NCBI RefSeq assembly: GCF_932526225.1 | Contig: NC_064037.1 | Coordinates: forward strand, 15,686,601-15,750,600 | DNA: 64,000 nucleotides | From: Nematostella vectensis | Lineage: Eukaryota > Cnidaria > Anthozoa > Actiniaria > Edwardsiidae | Direction of reading: 5' to 3' | Part shown: positions 12,801 to 21,500 of the stretch, one piece after another | Numbering within the stretch: the first letter of the stretch is position 1 | Layout: each line of letters opens with the position of its first letter | Translations under genes and position numbers: made by a program | Notes under the pieces: model-generated | The model's database searches: none | What the model was told of the DNA's origin: nothing | Seen by the model: only the letters and a program-made list of their open reading frames with translations

Positions 12801-13360
12801 GTAAATGATGACTTGTTCTTTAAAAATTAAGGCGTGAAGTTGTTTTGTGAAACATTTGTTGGCAGGGTATTTTGGAGTTCCTCCCAATTACAAAGGAACG
12901 TCATGTCGACACTTTCCAACGTGATTCTGTGATATTGTATACGTTAACCAGGATTTAATTGATTTATTGGTCTACAAAATCAGAATGGAGTAAATACGAA
13001 TAAGCATCCCATGTCGTATCCCTCAAGGTGTCCTATCCTAGCTCCCAGAGATTGTTTAGATAGAGAATCTCAAAATGGTGAATTTCCGATTTATGGACAT
13101 GATGATATTGTGGTATTTAATATTTTTACATGACATTATGTCTATGACGCCTCCCTACAATCGTCCCGCCCGTACCACTACCCCTACCCCGCCCCCTAAC
13201 GATTATAAAAACCTTGCCAAGTCCTAACTCGATACTGATACCTTTCATATTTTATTCAGTTTTATATGAAGTGTGTGACTGTCTCTTCTTCTTTTCTCAA
13301 CAGATTCCAGAGTCCGAGCTACAGAATGCTTTGGATATTTTAAATCCCTTAAAAGTGTGA
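698..13360 (+). CDS. CASTOR1: CASTOR/GATSL-like arginine sensor for mTORC1 (3' part of gene)
   Basis: CASTOR proteins are cytosolic ACT-domain proteins that bind GATOR2 and release it on binding arginine, so activating mTORC1. Exons 698-885, 7414-7561, 7754-7900, 8172-8295, 10078-10176, 11034-11116, then 11678-11772 or 12443-12537, then 13304-13360 have matching phases and join into one frame of 313 residues ending in TGA. The N-terminal exons are off the left edge. Family landmarks are SVLIISTYQSDYVL (human SVLMLSTYQTDFIL, holding an arginine-contacting Ser and the GATOR2-binding YQxD), NKFYISSLD, and WRMIRIGDHPLGF leading into DECGVAAEI (human WRMVRIGGQPLGFDECGIVAQI). The closest relative is CASTOR1/2. 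Orthology to one paralogue cannot be settled by eye. The 6.5-kb intron at 886-7413 holds a MITE and an antisense gypsy element. Confidence 0.88.
926..993. repeat. (TTTG)n/(TTGC)n microsatellite
   Basis: Imperfect tetranucleotide repeats in the CASTOR intron; no other content seen. Confidence 0.7.
1195..1345. repeat. Short minisatellite, ~36-bp unit
   Basis: About four copies of a C-rich unit built on ctaacctatccccacc, separated by cccccagggga-like stretches. Confidence 0.7.
1378..1844. mobile_element. Nonautonomous hAT-type MITE, 467 bp
   Basis: Long inverted ends: CAGGGGCTCATGAGTAGGGG at 1378 reappears inverted ending at 1844, and similarity continues inward for about 90 bases on each side. 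The flanks are a 7-bp direct repeat, gtgttgc (1371-1377 and 1845-1851), close to the 8-bp duplication typical of hAT. It has no transposase. The ~70-codon frame inside is not recognisable. Confidence 0.75.
1852..2653. other. Intronic DNA without recognised features
   Basis: AT-rich intron of the CASTOR gene. The open frame at 2008-2259 has no family motif. Confidence 0.5.
2654..2978 (-). repeat. Putative 3' LTR of the decayed gypsy element
   Basis: On the + strand it runs from tgtgtctatg to ataatacaaca (TG...CA) and abuts a polypurine tract. It cannot be confirmed by an intact partner because the other LTR is truncated to about 18 bp. Confidence 0.45.
3118..4126 (-). pseudogene. gypsy integrase, fragmented by frameshifts
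   Basis: Three out-of-frame pieces. 4126-3917 holds the zinc-finger end (CQTCAKLRP) and the first catalytic Asp (GTDLFELE). 3877-3614 holds SDNGPQYVSQEF and QANGEVERAVQ, the second Asp and the Glu. 3603-3118 holds the C-terminal domain. At least two frame breaks make it a pseudogene. Confidence 0.85.
4108..7089 (-). pseudogene. gypsy Gag-Pol (Gag, protease, RT, RNase H)
   Basis: An open frame of 993 codons. Gag occupies about residues 1-290. Two zinc knuckles follow, CHWCGKKADHVKKDC and CRNCGKTGHYAVVC. The protease has LKLDSGSKVTVVG. RT carries VCHMDDILIHG (Met in place of the usual Tyr before x-DD). RNase H shows ADACQDGLGAVLL and LETDHRPLVPLL. The frame ends out of register (SAKGARAPRCGG) at a frameshift before the integrase, so the polyprotein is broken. 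Confidence 0.9.
7414..7561 (+). CDS. CASTOR1: CASTOR exon b
   Basis: The acceptor is ttgttctcag and the donor gtgggg, phase 0 to 1. It begins VKDLDLLSAINCLSNNFKVF, matching the human segment after ILV (VREQDLSVVIHTLAQEFDIY). It ends in a low-conservation linker rich in Pro, Thr and Gln. Confidence 0.8.
7754..7900 (+). CDS. CASTOR1: CASTOR exon c (divergent linker)
   Basis: The acceptor is tttttattag and the preferred donor gtattt, phase 1 to 1. It encodes GDFLSKILREAECCSS and continues to QTTSQVL. Family similarity is weak because this is the variable linker between ACT pairs. The donor was chosen because it is the only nearby GT that restores frame with the next exon; a GT seven bases earlier does not. 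Confidence 0.55.
7986..8126. mobile_element. Small MITE (CAGGGCCGTAGCAGG family), 141 bp
   Basis: Inverted ends CAGGGCCGTAGCAG and ctgctacgtcactg, flanked by atata on both sides. The interior gtaggggcgtggctgtgcccc recurs at 42483 and, inverted, near 14155, so this is a dispersed family. Confidence 0.65.
8172..8295 (+). CDS. CASTOR1: CASTOR exon d (start of ACT domain 3; 3' end amplified)
   Basis: The acceptor is cctttgcag and the donor gtaagt, phase 1 to 2. It encodes KPRPITHPFVCPLNKFYISS and then LDMKTLHQL, matching human QNRFCVLTLDPETLP. Its last ~45 bases plus the donor are the founding unit of the minisatellite that follows. The donor overlaps an in-frame TAA, so failure to splice at this first donor stops translation at once. 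Confidence 0.82.
8250..9955 (+). repeat. Exon-derived minisatellite carrying reiterated splice donors
   Basis: About 21 copies of a 60-95 bp unit. Each unit contains a copy of the last ~45 bases of CASTOR exon d (ctacaccaact, then atactagacctcatgttcta) plus the first bases of its intron. About 16 copies keep the donor sequence aaag/taagtgaac; five are altered (for example near 8793, 9130, 9750, 9842 and 9938). Some units have an extra ctacttcaaataacac segment. Confidence 0.9.
10078..10176 (+). CDS. CASTOR1: CASTOR exon e
   Basis: The acceptor is attttatcag and the donor gtaata, phase 2 to 2, 99 bp. It encodes FFHLSIVDGDISLLLDELAL, equivalent to human FFAFSLIEGYISIVMDAETQ. Confidence 0.85.
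10177..11033. other. CASTOR intron
   Basis: No gene seen. Near 10800-10832 the sequence ccctgctacggccctga resembles one end of the MITE family at 7986, without a clear partner end. Confidence 0.45.
11034..11116 (+). CDS. CASTOR1: CASTOR exon f
   Basis: The acceptor is ttgttccag and the donor gtgagt, phase 2 to 1, 83 bp. It encodes RFPKGSLLTCNSEECWRMIR and then IGDHPLGF, a strong match to human KFPSDLL...GELWRMVRIGGQPLGF. It ends one base into the codon that alternative exon A or B completes as Asp or Glu. Confidence 0.88.
11117..11677. other. CASTOR intron before exon A
   Basis: No gene or mobile element recognised. Loosely repeated ccagaatgc/ccagcatgc phrases occur at 11485-11660. Confidence 0.4.
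11678..11772 (+). CDS. CASTOR1: CASTOR alternative exon A (ACT domain 4 core)
   Basis: The acceptor is cctccag and the donor gtatgt, phase 1 to 0, 95 bp. With the previous base it reads DECGVAAEIAEPLADAQMTA and then YYLSTYALGHTL. The DECG loop of human CASTOR1 is kept, but the position of human Asp304 (arginine contact) is Gly. Length and phases are identical to exon B. Confidence 0.85.
11893..12172. repeat. Minisatellite between alternative exons A and B
   Basis: About 14 copies of a ~19-bp unit, ctgacttgcgtgactctgg with variants. It fills much of the 670-bp intron that separates the two mutually exclusive exons. The open frames over it on both strands are products of the repeat. Confidence 0.85.
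12443..12537 (+). CDS. CASTOR1: CASTOR alternative exon B (duplicate of exon A)
   Basis: The acceptor is gttgattgtag and the donor gtatgt, phase 1 to 0, 95 bp. With the previous base it reads EQTGVVAQASEPLADADIIT and then FCICSYKYDYQL. The same ACT fold elements as exon A are visible (ASEPLADAD, then a strand). It keeps Asp at the human Asp304 position but changes the DECG loop to EQTG. Using A and B together would break the frame, so they should be mutually exclusive. Confidence 0.82.
12538..13303. other. CASTOR last intron
   Basis: No feature recognised apart from the flanking splice sites. Confidence 0.5.
13304..13360 (+). CDS. CASTOR1: CASTOR terminal exon
   Basis: The acceptor is cttttctcaacag, phase 0. 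It encodes IPESELQNALDILNPLKV followed by TGA, the counterpart of the human C-terminal helix VPEDGIGSVIEVLQRR. AATAAA-type hexamers follow near 13394 and 13467. Confidence 0.8.
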   Translation: MPESELQNALDILNPLKV

Positions 13361-14107
13361 CAAGCATCAGAGAAAGATTATAGGCATTTACTTAATAAAA
13401 GGAAAAATGCTTCTTTAATTAGCCCCGAACAATAGGATACGGATTACTTAGTGAACGATAGTGAGAAATAAAACAAATAATCCTTAATAAACTTCAAAAG
13501 ACTAATAAGAAATTAGAAATTTTCAAATTACTCGAAATATCAGTTTTGATTATTTGTTGTCTAACAAACATTTTTGTTGTCTAACAAACATTTCTACGAC
13601 GGGAGTTTGAGGGGCAAGAAAAAGTAGTTACCAGGACAGTGAGAATGAAAGAGGATGAAATTCCTGTATTTATGTTGTACAGTGGAAACTCGATACAACG
13701 ATGATAACGATCACCGATGTCGAGTACGGACAACAGCAAAAGGAATTAATATGTTGATATGTGGGAAATGATCTTAACGATTACTCGTTATAATGTTGTA
13801 ATGTGTTTGTCCATTGCATATCATCATTATATCGAGGTTACATTGTATATCAAATGTATTTGTAAAATTCATTATTTATTCTTTGCGAGTGAAACCAACC
13901 CTGGCACAGTATTCGGATCATATGTACACCCCTGTTAACACCAAACAAATCTGCTATCACTAAAGCGTGGGGAGGGTTTGAATAGATAGCAGTGAAATGC
14001 TGGGGTTGATGAATTATTAAACAGTAGCATTAACTTTTGATACAGGTGTCTACTAATAAGCCTTGAAAACACATGGACATACTTTTGTCAAGGCATTTAC
14101 TTTCATT
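13361..14107. other. CASTOR 3' UTR and intergenic DNA
   Basis: Contains possible polyadenylation hexamers near 13394 and 13467. No coding region seen. Confidence 0.4.
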
Positions 14108-14250
14108 TTAAGGCAGGGCGGGGCAATACAGAAACATCAAGAAAATATTTTGGGGCACGGCCACGCCCCTACTGGTCATTTCCTTATATTTTTTTAAAAT
14201 ATTAGGGGGGGGGGCGTGCCTCAAGTACCCTACCCCTGTCTCGGGTGACA
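14108..14250. mobile_element. Degenerate copy of the CAGGGCCGTAGC MITE family
   Basis: Carries ggggcacggccacgcccctactggtcatttcc, similar to the inverted interior of the copies at 7986 and 42411. Ends are degraded. Confidence 0.45.
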
Positions 14251-14599
14251 AGGAACTTTTTTTTCTCAGTTTTTGGCGCACGGAAACAAGCTGTTGCTAT
14301 CTGCATTTTAGCATGAAAAAGTTAACATTTCCGTCCATGCATTTTCTTTTCTCTAGGGGCGTAATGGAATGCGACCCGATTACCGATTGGATAACAAAGA
14401 GAAGCATTCACTGTATTGTATTTATTTACTAGTGGGATAAAATACTTGATTACTTTAAAATACTACTTTTAAGTGTTGAAAAACATGTATCTAAGTACGT
14501 TTATATATTTTGTACTTATTGTACTTATTTACGGGTTTAATAAATATGTTTGATTTTATAAAAAAACATAATCTCGAAATATTCAATATTCTGGGTACA

Positions 14600-15130
14600 C
14601 TTGTAAACGTTCCTGGAAACCTCATGTCGAACAACTATGCAAAAAGGCTAATACCCGCATATCCCTACTAAGCCGTATTGCTCCTCTCCTGACGTAAGCT
14701 GCCGCAATACATTACTACAATGCCTGCATTCATAGTCAGATCCTCTACTACGTTATCGCATGGGGCAATTCCTACGATTTCAGTGGACTCTCGTCTAGAC
14801 ATTGGTAAGGCTTCCGGAGTTTTTTTTTTTTTTTTTTTTTAAACTGCATCTCCTGAAATTTTCCGCTCCTTGACTAAAATTTTCAAGCTGAGTATATCCT
14901 CTGGTGTTATTCCTGATCCTTGGAAAAGTGCGAAAGTGTCACCACTTTTTAAAGATGGGTCTCTTTTTGACCGTACGAATTTTCGTCCCATCTCCGTACT
15001 TTGTATTCTATCCTAAGTTCTCGAGCGCCACACCTATACTAGGTTTTATAATTTTCTTACGTCTCAAGACCTCCTGACAGATGGGAACCTCATGTCGACA
15101 ACAACAACTATTTTGCCGTGCATTCCGTTT
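14600..15130 (+). pseudogene. Scrambled non-LTR retrotransposon RT fragments
   Basis: Two pieces of a CR1/jockey-like reverse transcriptase. 14860-15020 reads VIPDPWKSAKVSPLFKDGSL and NFRPISVLCILS, normally N-terminal in RT. 14620-14810 reads ISLLSRIAPLLT and YYNACIHSQILYYVIAWGNS, normally C-terminal. The C-terminal piece lies upstream, so order is inverted relative to the family, with a T22 run between. Stops and frameshifts are present. Confidence 0.6.
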
Positions 15131-16565
15131 TTATATCGACTGCCGTTCTGCTACATTTCCTAAACCCAGTCTAAAATGGGAAAAAAGTAACCCTAATGTG
15201 GTTTACTTCGTATTATATGCTGCTAACAGAAAACGTACATAATTTCCGACTTTCTGCTTTCTAGAAACCTTAGAGAAAAAGGTCGCCGTTTTCGTTCTTA
15301 TCCGTGGGAATAGACCGATGATCAAAATTGTCGACATTTTTTAAGCGCATTCTATATCTGCAATTATAACATAGCTACATTCTAAAACGCGCTCTGATTG
15401 GCTCATTTTCTATGAACAAGAAATGGATATACCATAGAGATATACCATAAAAGAAAAAAAAAATCATTGCTGACAACAAAAAGTTCGCCAGATAAATACA
15501 ACTCTACGACCTTTATACTTCCTTTTTGAGCTGCATTGTCTTTCTACATATGATGAATGAGGACGCATATTACTCGTGTTTTTCCCTTTAAGAAGGGAAA
15601 ATGTTGTACCAATGGCAATGTTTTTAGAGAGCGAAAGTCGCCGATTTTCAAATCTGTCGGAAAAGGAACTAGAAAGCATTTTGTCAGAGAAACAATCAGA
15701 AAAGACAAAAAAGACAACAAATTGGTGTGTCTCCACGTTTAAAGGTACGGTACTATATATTTGAATTAAAACATTATTAAGAATTGTGCAATTTGAAAGG
15801 ATAATTGTTAAGAATTACGTTAAAATTACTAAATAGTAACAGTGACAGTGACAACAAGAAAAACACCAATGAAACAGTTTTGCGAACTTTGTGGATTTAT
15901 TATAAACAAATAATCAATTCTAACCTTTTTCCTGTATAATTACAGCTTGGTGCAAGGAAAAACAAAGACGTACTCCTGTAGAAGACATGAGCCTTGGACA
16001 ACTTGATGCAAACCTCCGTCGTTTTTACGCTGAAGCAAGAAAAATAAACAGAGAAATGTACAGCAAGAAGGAACTACTCGGCTTTCGGCATGCCATTGAA
16101 CGCCATCTCAACCAGCCACCCTTGTCGAGAAGCCTTAAGCTGTCTACCGACCCTAGATTAAAGTGGTCAAACGAGATGCTGGATGCTCAGCTTGTACAGA
16201 TGAAGAGAAATGGCCTTGAGAACACCAAACACAAACCCGCCATCGAGGATGAAGACCTAAAAAAGCTCAAAACTTCCAAAGCACTTTCTCCGGATAGACC
16301 ATCCGTCATCCAGTCTTCTAAGAAATGTGTGGTTCCACGTGGTCCTGCACTTTTGTAGAAGAGGTAGAGAGGGTCAGCGAGCATTGAAAAAAACGAGCTT
16401 CCTGTTTGAACAAGATGCAAGCGGCCGCCGCTACGTAACCATGTCGCACGACAAAGAACCATCCTGGAGGATTGAACGACAACGCGAGTTCAGAGAGACA
16501 AGCCCGAATGAATACCTGTCAACCCAAAAAATTTTTAAACCTGGAGATTCCTACTGGGAGGTTCG

Positions 16566-16612
16566 CGTATGTGTGTGTGTGTGGGGTGGGGGGGGGGGGG
16601 GGGGAGGAGGGG
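16566..16612. repeat. (TG)n and poly-G low-complexity tract
   Basis: A gtgtgtgtgtg run followed by a G-rich run, at the point where Crypton exon 2 loses similarity. Confidence 0.8.
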
Positions 16613-16867
16613 AGGTAGGCCTGAGTGATAATTGAATTTGAATTTGATATACGGGATAATGCACTGTTTTATTAGGTTTAGGTGGTCTATTTTGCTACAA
16701 CTTTAATAACAATGCAAACAGTTTTACTTTATCATAATACACATTCCCATAAATGCACCATTTTCCACCACCACAACTCCATAACAACGATAAAAAGTGG
16801 CTTTTTCATATTCAAATCCACATACAATTATAACGATCGGCCCTAAGACAGACATGGTCTTTGTTAT

Positions 16868-17000
16868 CCGACAGGGTGGTAACGGGTATTTTCGTGAAAC
16901 AAGATTTGGCCATTTTTTACTGTCGAGAAACGACTATTTAAAAGGCTATTTGTCTGTCCGTGAAACGTGATCCATACCCCCTTTCACCACCCTGATACGA
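16868..17000. mobile_element. Short palindromic MITE-like repeat
   Basis: Ends cagggtggtaacgggtat and, inverted, the complement of ataccccctttcaccaccctg; inner gtgaaac also inverted. About 130 bp. No clear target duplication identified. Confidence 0.45.
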
Positions 17001-17064
17001 GTTACTACTTTCTCCTCACCATCTGGTAAAGAACCCCTCCCCCTGAAGTTATCTGCCCTGGGGC

Positions 17065-19788
17065 TCATCGGTGGTCCCGGTTGTAGACCAAAGTGGTGGT
17101 CTTGGCAGATTTCAGGAGCTCAGGAGGGAGCTTGATGCCGTCTGGCTGGTTGCTCTGCTCCAGCTTGACCGTCATGATGCTTGACAGCGTACCCTCGTGG
17201 TCTAAGCAGGAGCGGTAGGGTGTCATGTTCTTCTTTATCATGGAGAACACCCTCTCCTCAGCTGCATTGGAGTGTGGTATGGTCAATACCAGCTGGGCGA
17301 CCTTGGAGAGACGCGGAAAGCGTGGTTGGCCATCAGGTGATACCAGGCCATTTAAGTAGCCCCACACAGCATCTGGCCTCAGGCACCCACCATCAACCAA
17401 GCTGGCTTGCCTGACAGCGCTAGGAAGGTCACCATCTGACATCAGAGAGAAGTCGTTCACCTCTCGGTAGAGGGCCTCCAGTTCGATGGCTGACCCAAAA
17501 GGGAGAAGGTTCGGATACCTATAAAAATGTGCAAACAAAATAAATTAATCGACAAAAACCAATGTGGTCGCGTACGAGAGCAATGAACAATAAATAGCAT
17601 ACTATTTCTAATCAGCACAGTTACAAACCTCTGAACAAAGAAAACCGGCATGTCAGCATCGATGGTCTCTCGCTCTTCAAAGTGTACAAACCCTGCGTTT
17701 ACTAGCAGGTCTTCCTTAAAAGACATGCGCTTAAGGGCGTACTGGAAAGCTGAGGCATAAAACAGGTTGGTTCCCTTGTAACATGTTGATGCGGCGTCAG
17801 GGCTAACATCGCCGGCGGCAACAAGCTAATTCAAAGAAGTCTTCGTGATAAGCCCAACATCCACATTGGACTCTATGAATAAATATTGAGGACATGGGGG
17901 TTAGTAAATATTGCCACGAACGCATTACTGAAAAACCTCCGTAGATAATTTCAATGTTCACGACGGCAAAAAAAAACTACATGGAGAAATTGCAGCGTTT
18001 TCATGTATGGAACCGATCGCCTAGATACAGTTAACACCCACATATAAGAACACATGGATAAAGAACATCAGGCTGAAATTTGGCAAATAAAGCACCACTG
18101 TTATAAGAACAATATCAGCCTGGAAAAAAATGTTCTTATAAAATGGGAAGGGTGTCAAAATTACACAAATTACCATAAGAACTATACAAGTCATACACCC
18201 TTCTTGGTTACTGTTTTGTTTCATTACTGATTTCAGTAGACTATTTGAACATTAGGTTTTTAATTATTGTTCCATCAATTTTATATAAATGTCCGAAAAC
18301 ATGATTAAAATTTTTAGCAACATTTTTTTATGCTGTACAGCACTAAATTTAAAAAAAAAATTAAGAACATTTAAGAACATCCTGAGGCTGATTTTTCACT
18401 AAGCATTCTATAAATAAGAACACAATCAGTCTGACCTCTGAAATTGTGTGTTCTTATATGCGGGTGTTTACCGTAGTGCGCCAGGCATCTTGTTGCCACC
18501 AAGTTAGATTGGTGGTCTCATTCGAGTGAGAGAAAGATGAAACCGTGAAAATCCAACACATTGTCTCTGATCATAATTGAGGACCTAGCCGTCTTATGAT
18601 TACTAACGTGAGTGTGACATCTGGTTTTGTTACCAACCTGGCAAATGCTTGGATGCATCCAGGAGCTCTTCCATTGACGCTGCTTGGTGGACGGTCTTTC
18701 GTGGGATAAACTTCATCGCCAGCTGCTGGAGGAAGCGTTTAAGGCTCGAGCTAATGGCGCCAATGAGAGGGTCGTCTCTCTGAAGAACTAGGTTGAGGTT
18801 TAGGAAGATCTGCAAGGCGGCCTGATAAAACAGGAGATAGACCTCTGTCATGGGGTTTCCGAAGGTTACTTTAAGCCTCTTGAAGCGTGGTGCACTTTCC
18901 CCCTCCGACAGGAAGTAGGATCGTAGTGTAGGATACCGTGTAAGCAGCCGGGTTACCACTTTCTCCATGCTGAGCCATCTAGTACTTCCATATTTCAGGA
19001 TCTTATGATACTCTTGATCACAGAACTGAGCATACTCGACTAGCTTCGCCTTCCGCTTTGTTGATTGGTCGAACCAATAAAACACATCCACCATAAGATC
19101 TTGGACGTCGAATCCGGTTGCTTCTGTCAGTGCAGTCGAGGCCTCCATTGCAGTGTTGTGTACCACATGGCACTGACATCCACTGAAATACACCACGTCG
19201 TTCTTCGACTGGACCCTCGTCATGATGGAGCTACGTTTCCCGACGTTAACGCTGGCGTTATCAACTAAAGATAAAGCAACAACAAATTAACACCCGTTTA
19301 ACTAAAAAAGGACGGTGACAGAAGCAGATTATAAAAACGTACGCGGCTATCATTGGCATGGGGTTTCATAACACCGTCCTCCGAGGCTACCAGCCCATGT
19401 ACATCAGGCCAATTTAAATTAATATAGCGATATAAAAAATACCGTGAAACCTCTAAAACCCCCACCCCTTTACTCCTAAGCGCTTGCGATACAGCCTCGT
19501 GTACTATAGTCTCATGTAGCCTAGCGTCCTATACAATACCTCCAAATGCCACGCAATTTTGCCAAGGAATATCAAGAGATGTCAGACCATCCATCTATGC
19601 TGGCGAAGATATCCTCAGCTGTACCCCCACTTGTCATGCAGATGTCGAGGAAGCTTGTCTTCACCCGCTGCAACTGACTGTCGTATATCCTAACCGTAAG
19701 CGGGTTCATCTTCTGCGTGCCATTATCGTTGGATCCGTCGTCGGCTAGGGAAAAAGGTGAAGATTTCATGCCCTCGACCAATGCGCTT
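17065..19788 (-). pseudogene. hAT-family transposase, recently inactivated, with introns
   Basis: A cut-and-paste transposase on the minus strand. Exons in order are 19788-19540, 19264-18638, 17872-17629 and 17518-17065, and all listed junctions are in phase. Motifs: SLADDGSNDNG (first Asp region), DNASVNVGKRSS (second Asp), a CQCHVVHN zinc-type stretch, STRWLSMEKV, and the C-terminal dimerisation segment IPHSNAAEERVFSMIKKN. Two lesions are visible: a one-base frameshift near 19575 (between SIDGW and DIPWQNCVAFG) and an in-frame TAG at 17826-17828. The N-terminal exons (BED finger region) were not identified. It lies antisense inside the Crypton gene. Confidence 0.75.
18034..18467. mobile_element. 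PIF/Harbinger-like MITE inside a hAT intron, 434 bp
   Basis: Inverted ends ACACCCACATATAAGAACAC and the complement of gtgtgttcttatatgcgggtgt, flanked by TTA at 18031-18033 and 18468-18470. The three-base TWA duplication suggests Harbinger. It sits in the intron 18637-17873 of the hAT transposase gene, a third layer of nesting. Confidence 0.65.
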
Positions 19789-19859
19789 CTGTTCAATAAA
19801 AAGACGTTACACATTAATAAATGCAATCATGGCCTGGGTTTTAATTGCGATTTTAACTA

Positions 19860-20927
19860 GGAATTTGTAAACACTAACTAGGCATTCTAAACATCTGGTT
19901 GGGGGGGGGGGGAAGGGGGGGGAGAACACATTGAATTGGATGTATTTATACATGCCATCGCAACAAACTTGGCAGTTTGATTTTTCAGACGACAGAAATG
20001 CGTACTCGGAGTTTGAACTTTGTGTTTGTGCGAATGGGGTTATAGTCCGAAAAAAGAATTAAATAAAAGACCGCTCGGGCATATAATATCGCATACGCAA
20101 TAATCGCAAATTTAAACTAATCCGAAATTTAAACTGCCATTACGCAGTTGAATTATTTAGTAAGAACGCGTTGTCGTTCCCCTGTTGTTGTTCAGATTGA
20201 TTTTCTTCAAAGCAATTGGACGCCAGGAGGGGGGGGGGAGTACTCTATCATGTTGACTATACGAGGATGCTACGCCCGAAAGGGGTCCGTTTGATGCTCG
20301 AACTGTACGAAAGGATTACAATTTTGCGGTGATTTCACTATATACAAGAATAGCGGATTCGCGATTTTCACCATAATACGGTGTTTTTGCTTTCATAACT
20401 TTTTGCTTTCAACTTTATAAAAAGGGTACTTTTTCAATTCACTATATAGGTCCAAAGTCTGGGCGGAGCATCCCTGTATACAGATCTTCGAAGAATAACT
20501 CTCCATGGACCCGACCGGTCAATGAAATTTTCATCTCTATTTCATTTAATTATTTCCTTTTGTGGATCTGCCAGCCCAGCGAAATAAAGAAAAAGGACTG
20601 GCGTCTATATAGCAGGGGATCTGTGGGGAAAAAGTGACAACTCCAGCCCCTCCCCCAGGAGTCGAAATTGCCTGATCGGCCATGAATGAATTGTCCTAGA
20701 CCTAATTAAATTCCTACTTTAAAAATTAATATATTTTGGCCGGTTGTTTCCAGCAACTTTTTTTGAATCCACTTCATTACAGTGGAATCATTTATTTATG
20801 CTCCAGCTAATGCAAAAGACACAATTATTTTTCTAAAAGTGTAGGAAACGATCAATGCTAGTGGAAAGCGTGTGGAATTTTACGAATTGCTGTTTGTTGG
20901 CAACGCAAAATAGTCGATTTTACTCAC
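19860..20927. other. Unresolved DNA between hAT exons
   Basis: A G-run near 19900 and no recognisable exon. The missing N-terminal hAT exons should lie here if 20928-21156 belongs to the same gene. Confidence 0.35.
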
Positions 20928-21156
20928 CTGGCGAATTAAATGCTTGCGTCTGAACGTCAAGTGGAGCTATATCTTTCAGCTTTTTCTCCACTAGGTTTCT
21001 TAACCCTATGAATCCCGAAGGAAGTGCCCCTAAAAACTCTCTTTGAATGCCACCGAAATCGATGGTTTGCGCCATGTTTACAGATGGCACAGTGTCTGGC
21101 TTTTTGGGGGAAAAACCGCGTACTACTCCACGTGCGTGACCTATGAGACGATGCAT
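20928..21156 (-). CDS. Possible first exon of the minus-strand gene, unknown protein
   Basis: An open frame ends at a consensus donor (CAG/GTGAGT at 20928/20927). From the inner Met at 21075 it begins MAQTIDFGGIQREFLGALPS; an outer Met is at 21156. I do not recognise the domain. The position and strand suggest a leader exon of the hAT gene, but its phase (1) does not join directly to the next identified exon (which needs phase 2), so at least one exon is missing or the link is wrong. Confidence 0.35.
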
Positions 21157-21379
21157 GCAATTGGCTTATAACTAACCAATCAACTCAGCTGATGTATTTT
21201 TTATTTCTATTACGGTCAATGGTTTGTCTACTGCTTAACCAATCATCCCATATGTAGTTTTATATCCCCTGTCTGGCATCGGTTTCTCGACGATTCGCAA
21301 AAAAAATAACTCACACGTGTTTTTCAAAACATTGTATTCATCATCACAGAGTTTTCGGGCAATTACAACTTAAAGTCTC

Positions 21380-21500
21380 CGAGAATACTACTGAAACTGG
21401 AGATTTAGCGTTAAACCTGGAGACCTGGAGATTTGCTGCAAAACCTGGAGACTCCCGGTTTATCCGGGAGAGTTGACAGATCTGCGAATGTACGAGACAG
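21380..21500. repeat. Dispersed repeat with GGGAGA/TTGACAG phrases, copy 1
   Basis: Contains ctggagatttagcg, gagactcccgg and gggagagttgacag. A related block lies at 41700-41800 (gggagatttggtg, gagactcccacc, gggaaagttgacag). Confidence 0.5.

Noticed and set aside
17825-17830. Acceptor at gaattag/CTT for hAT exon 3
   Set aside because: Coding similarity (SNVDVGLITKTSLN) continues upstream to 17872, whose acceptor matches the incoming phase; the TAG is therefore a nonsense codon in the exon.
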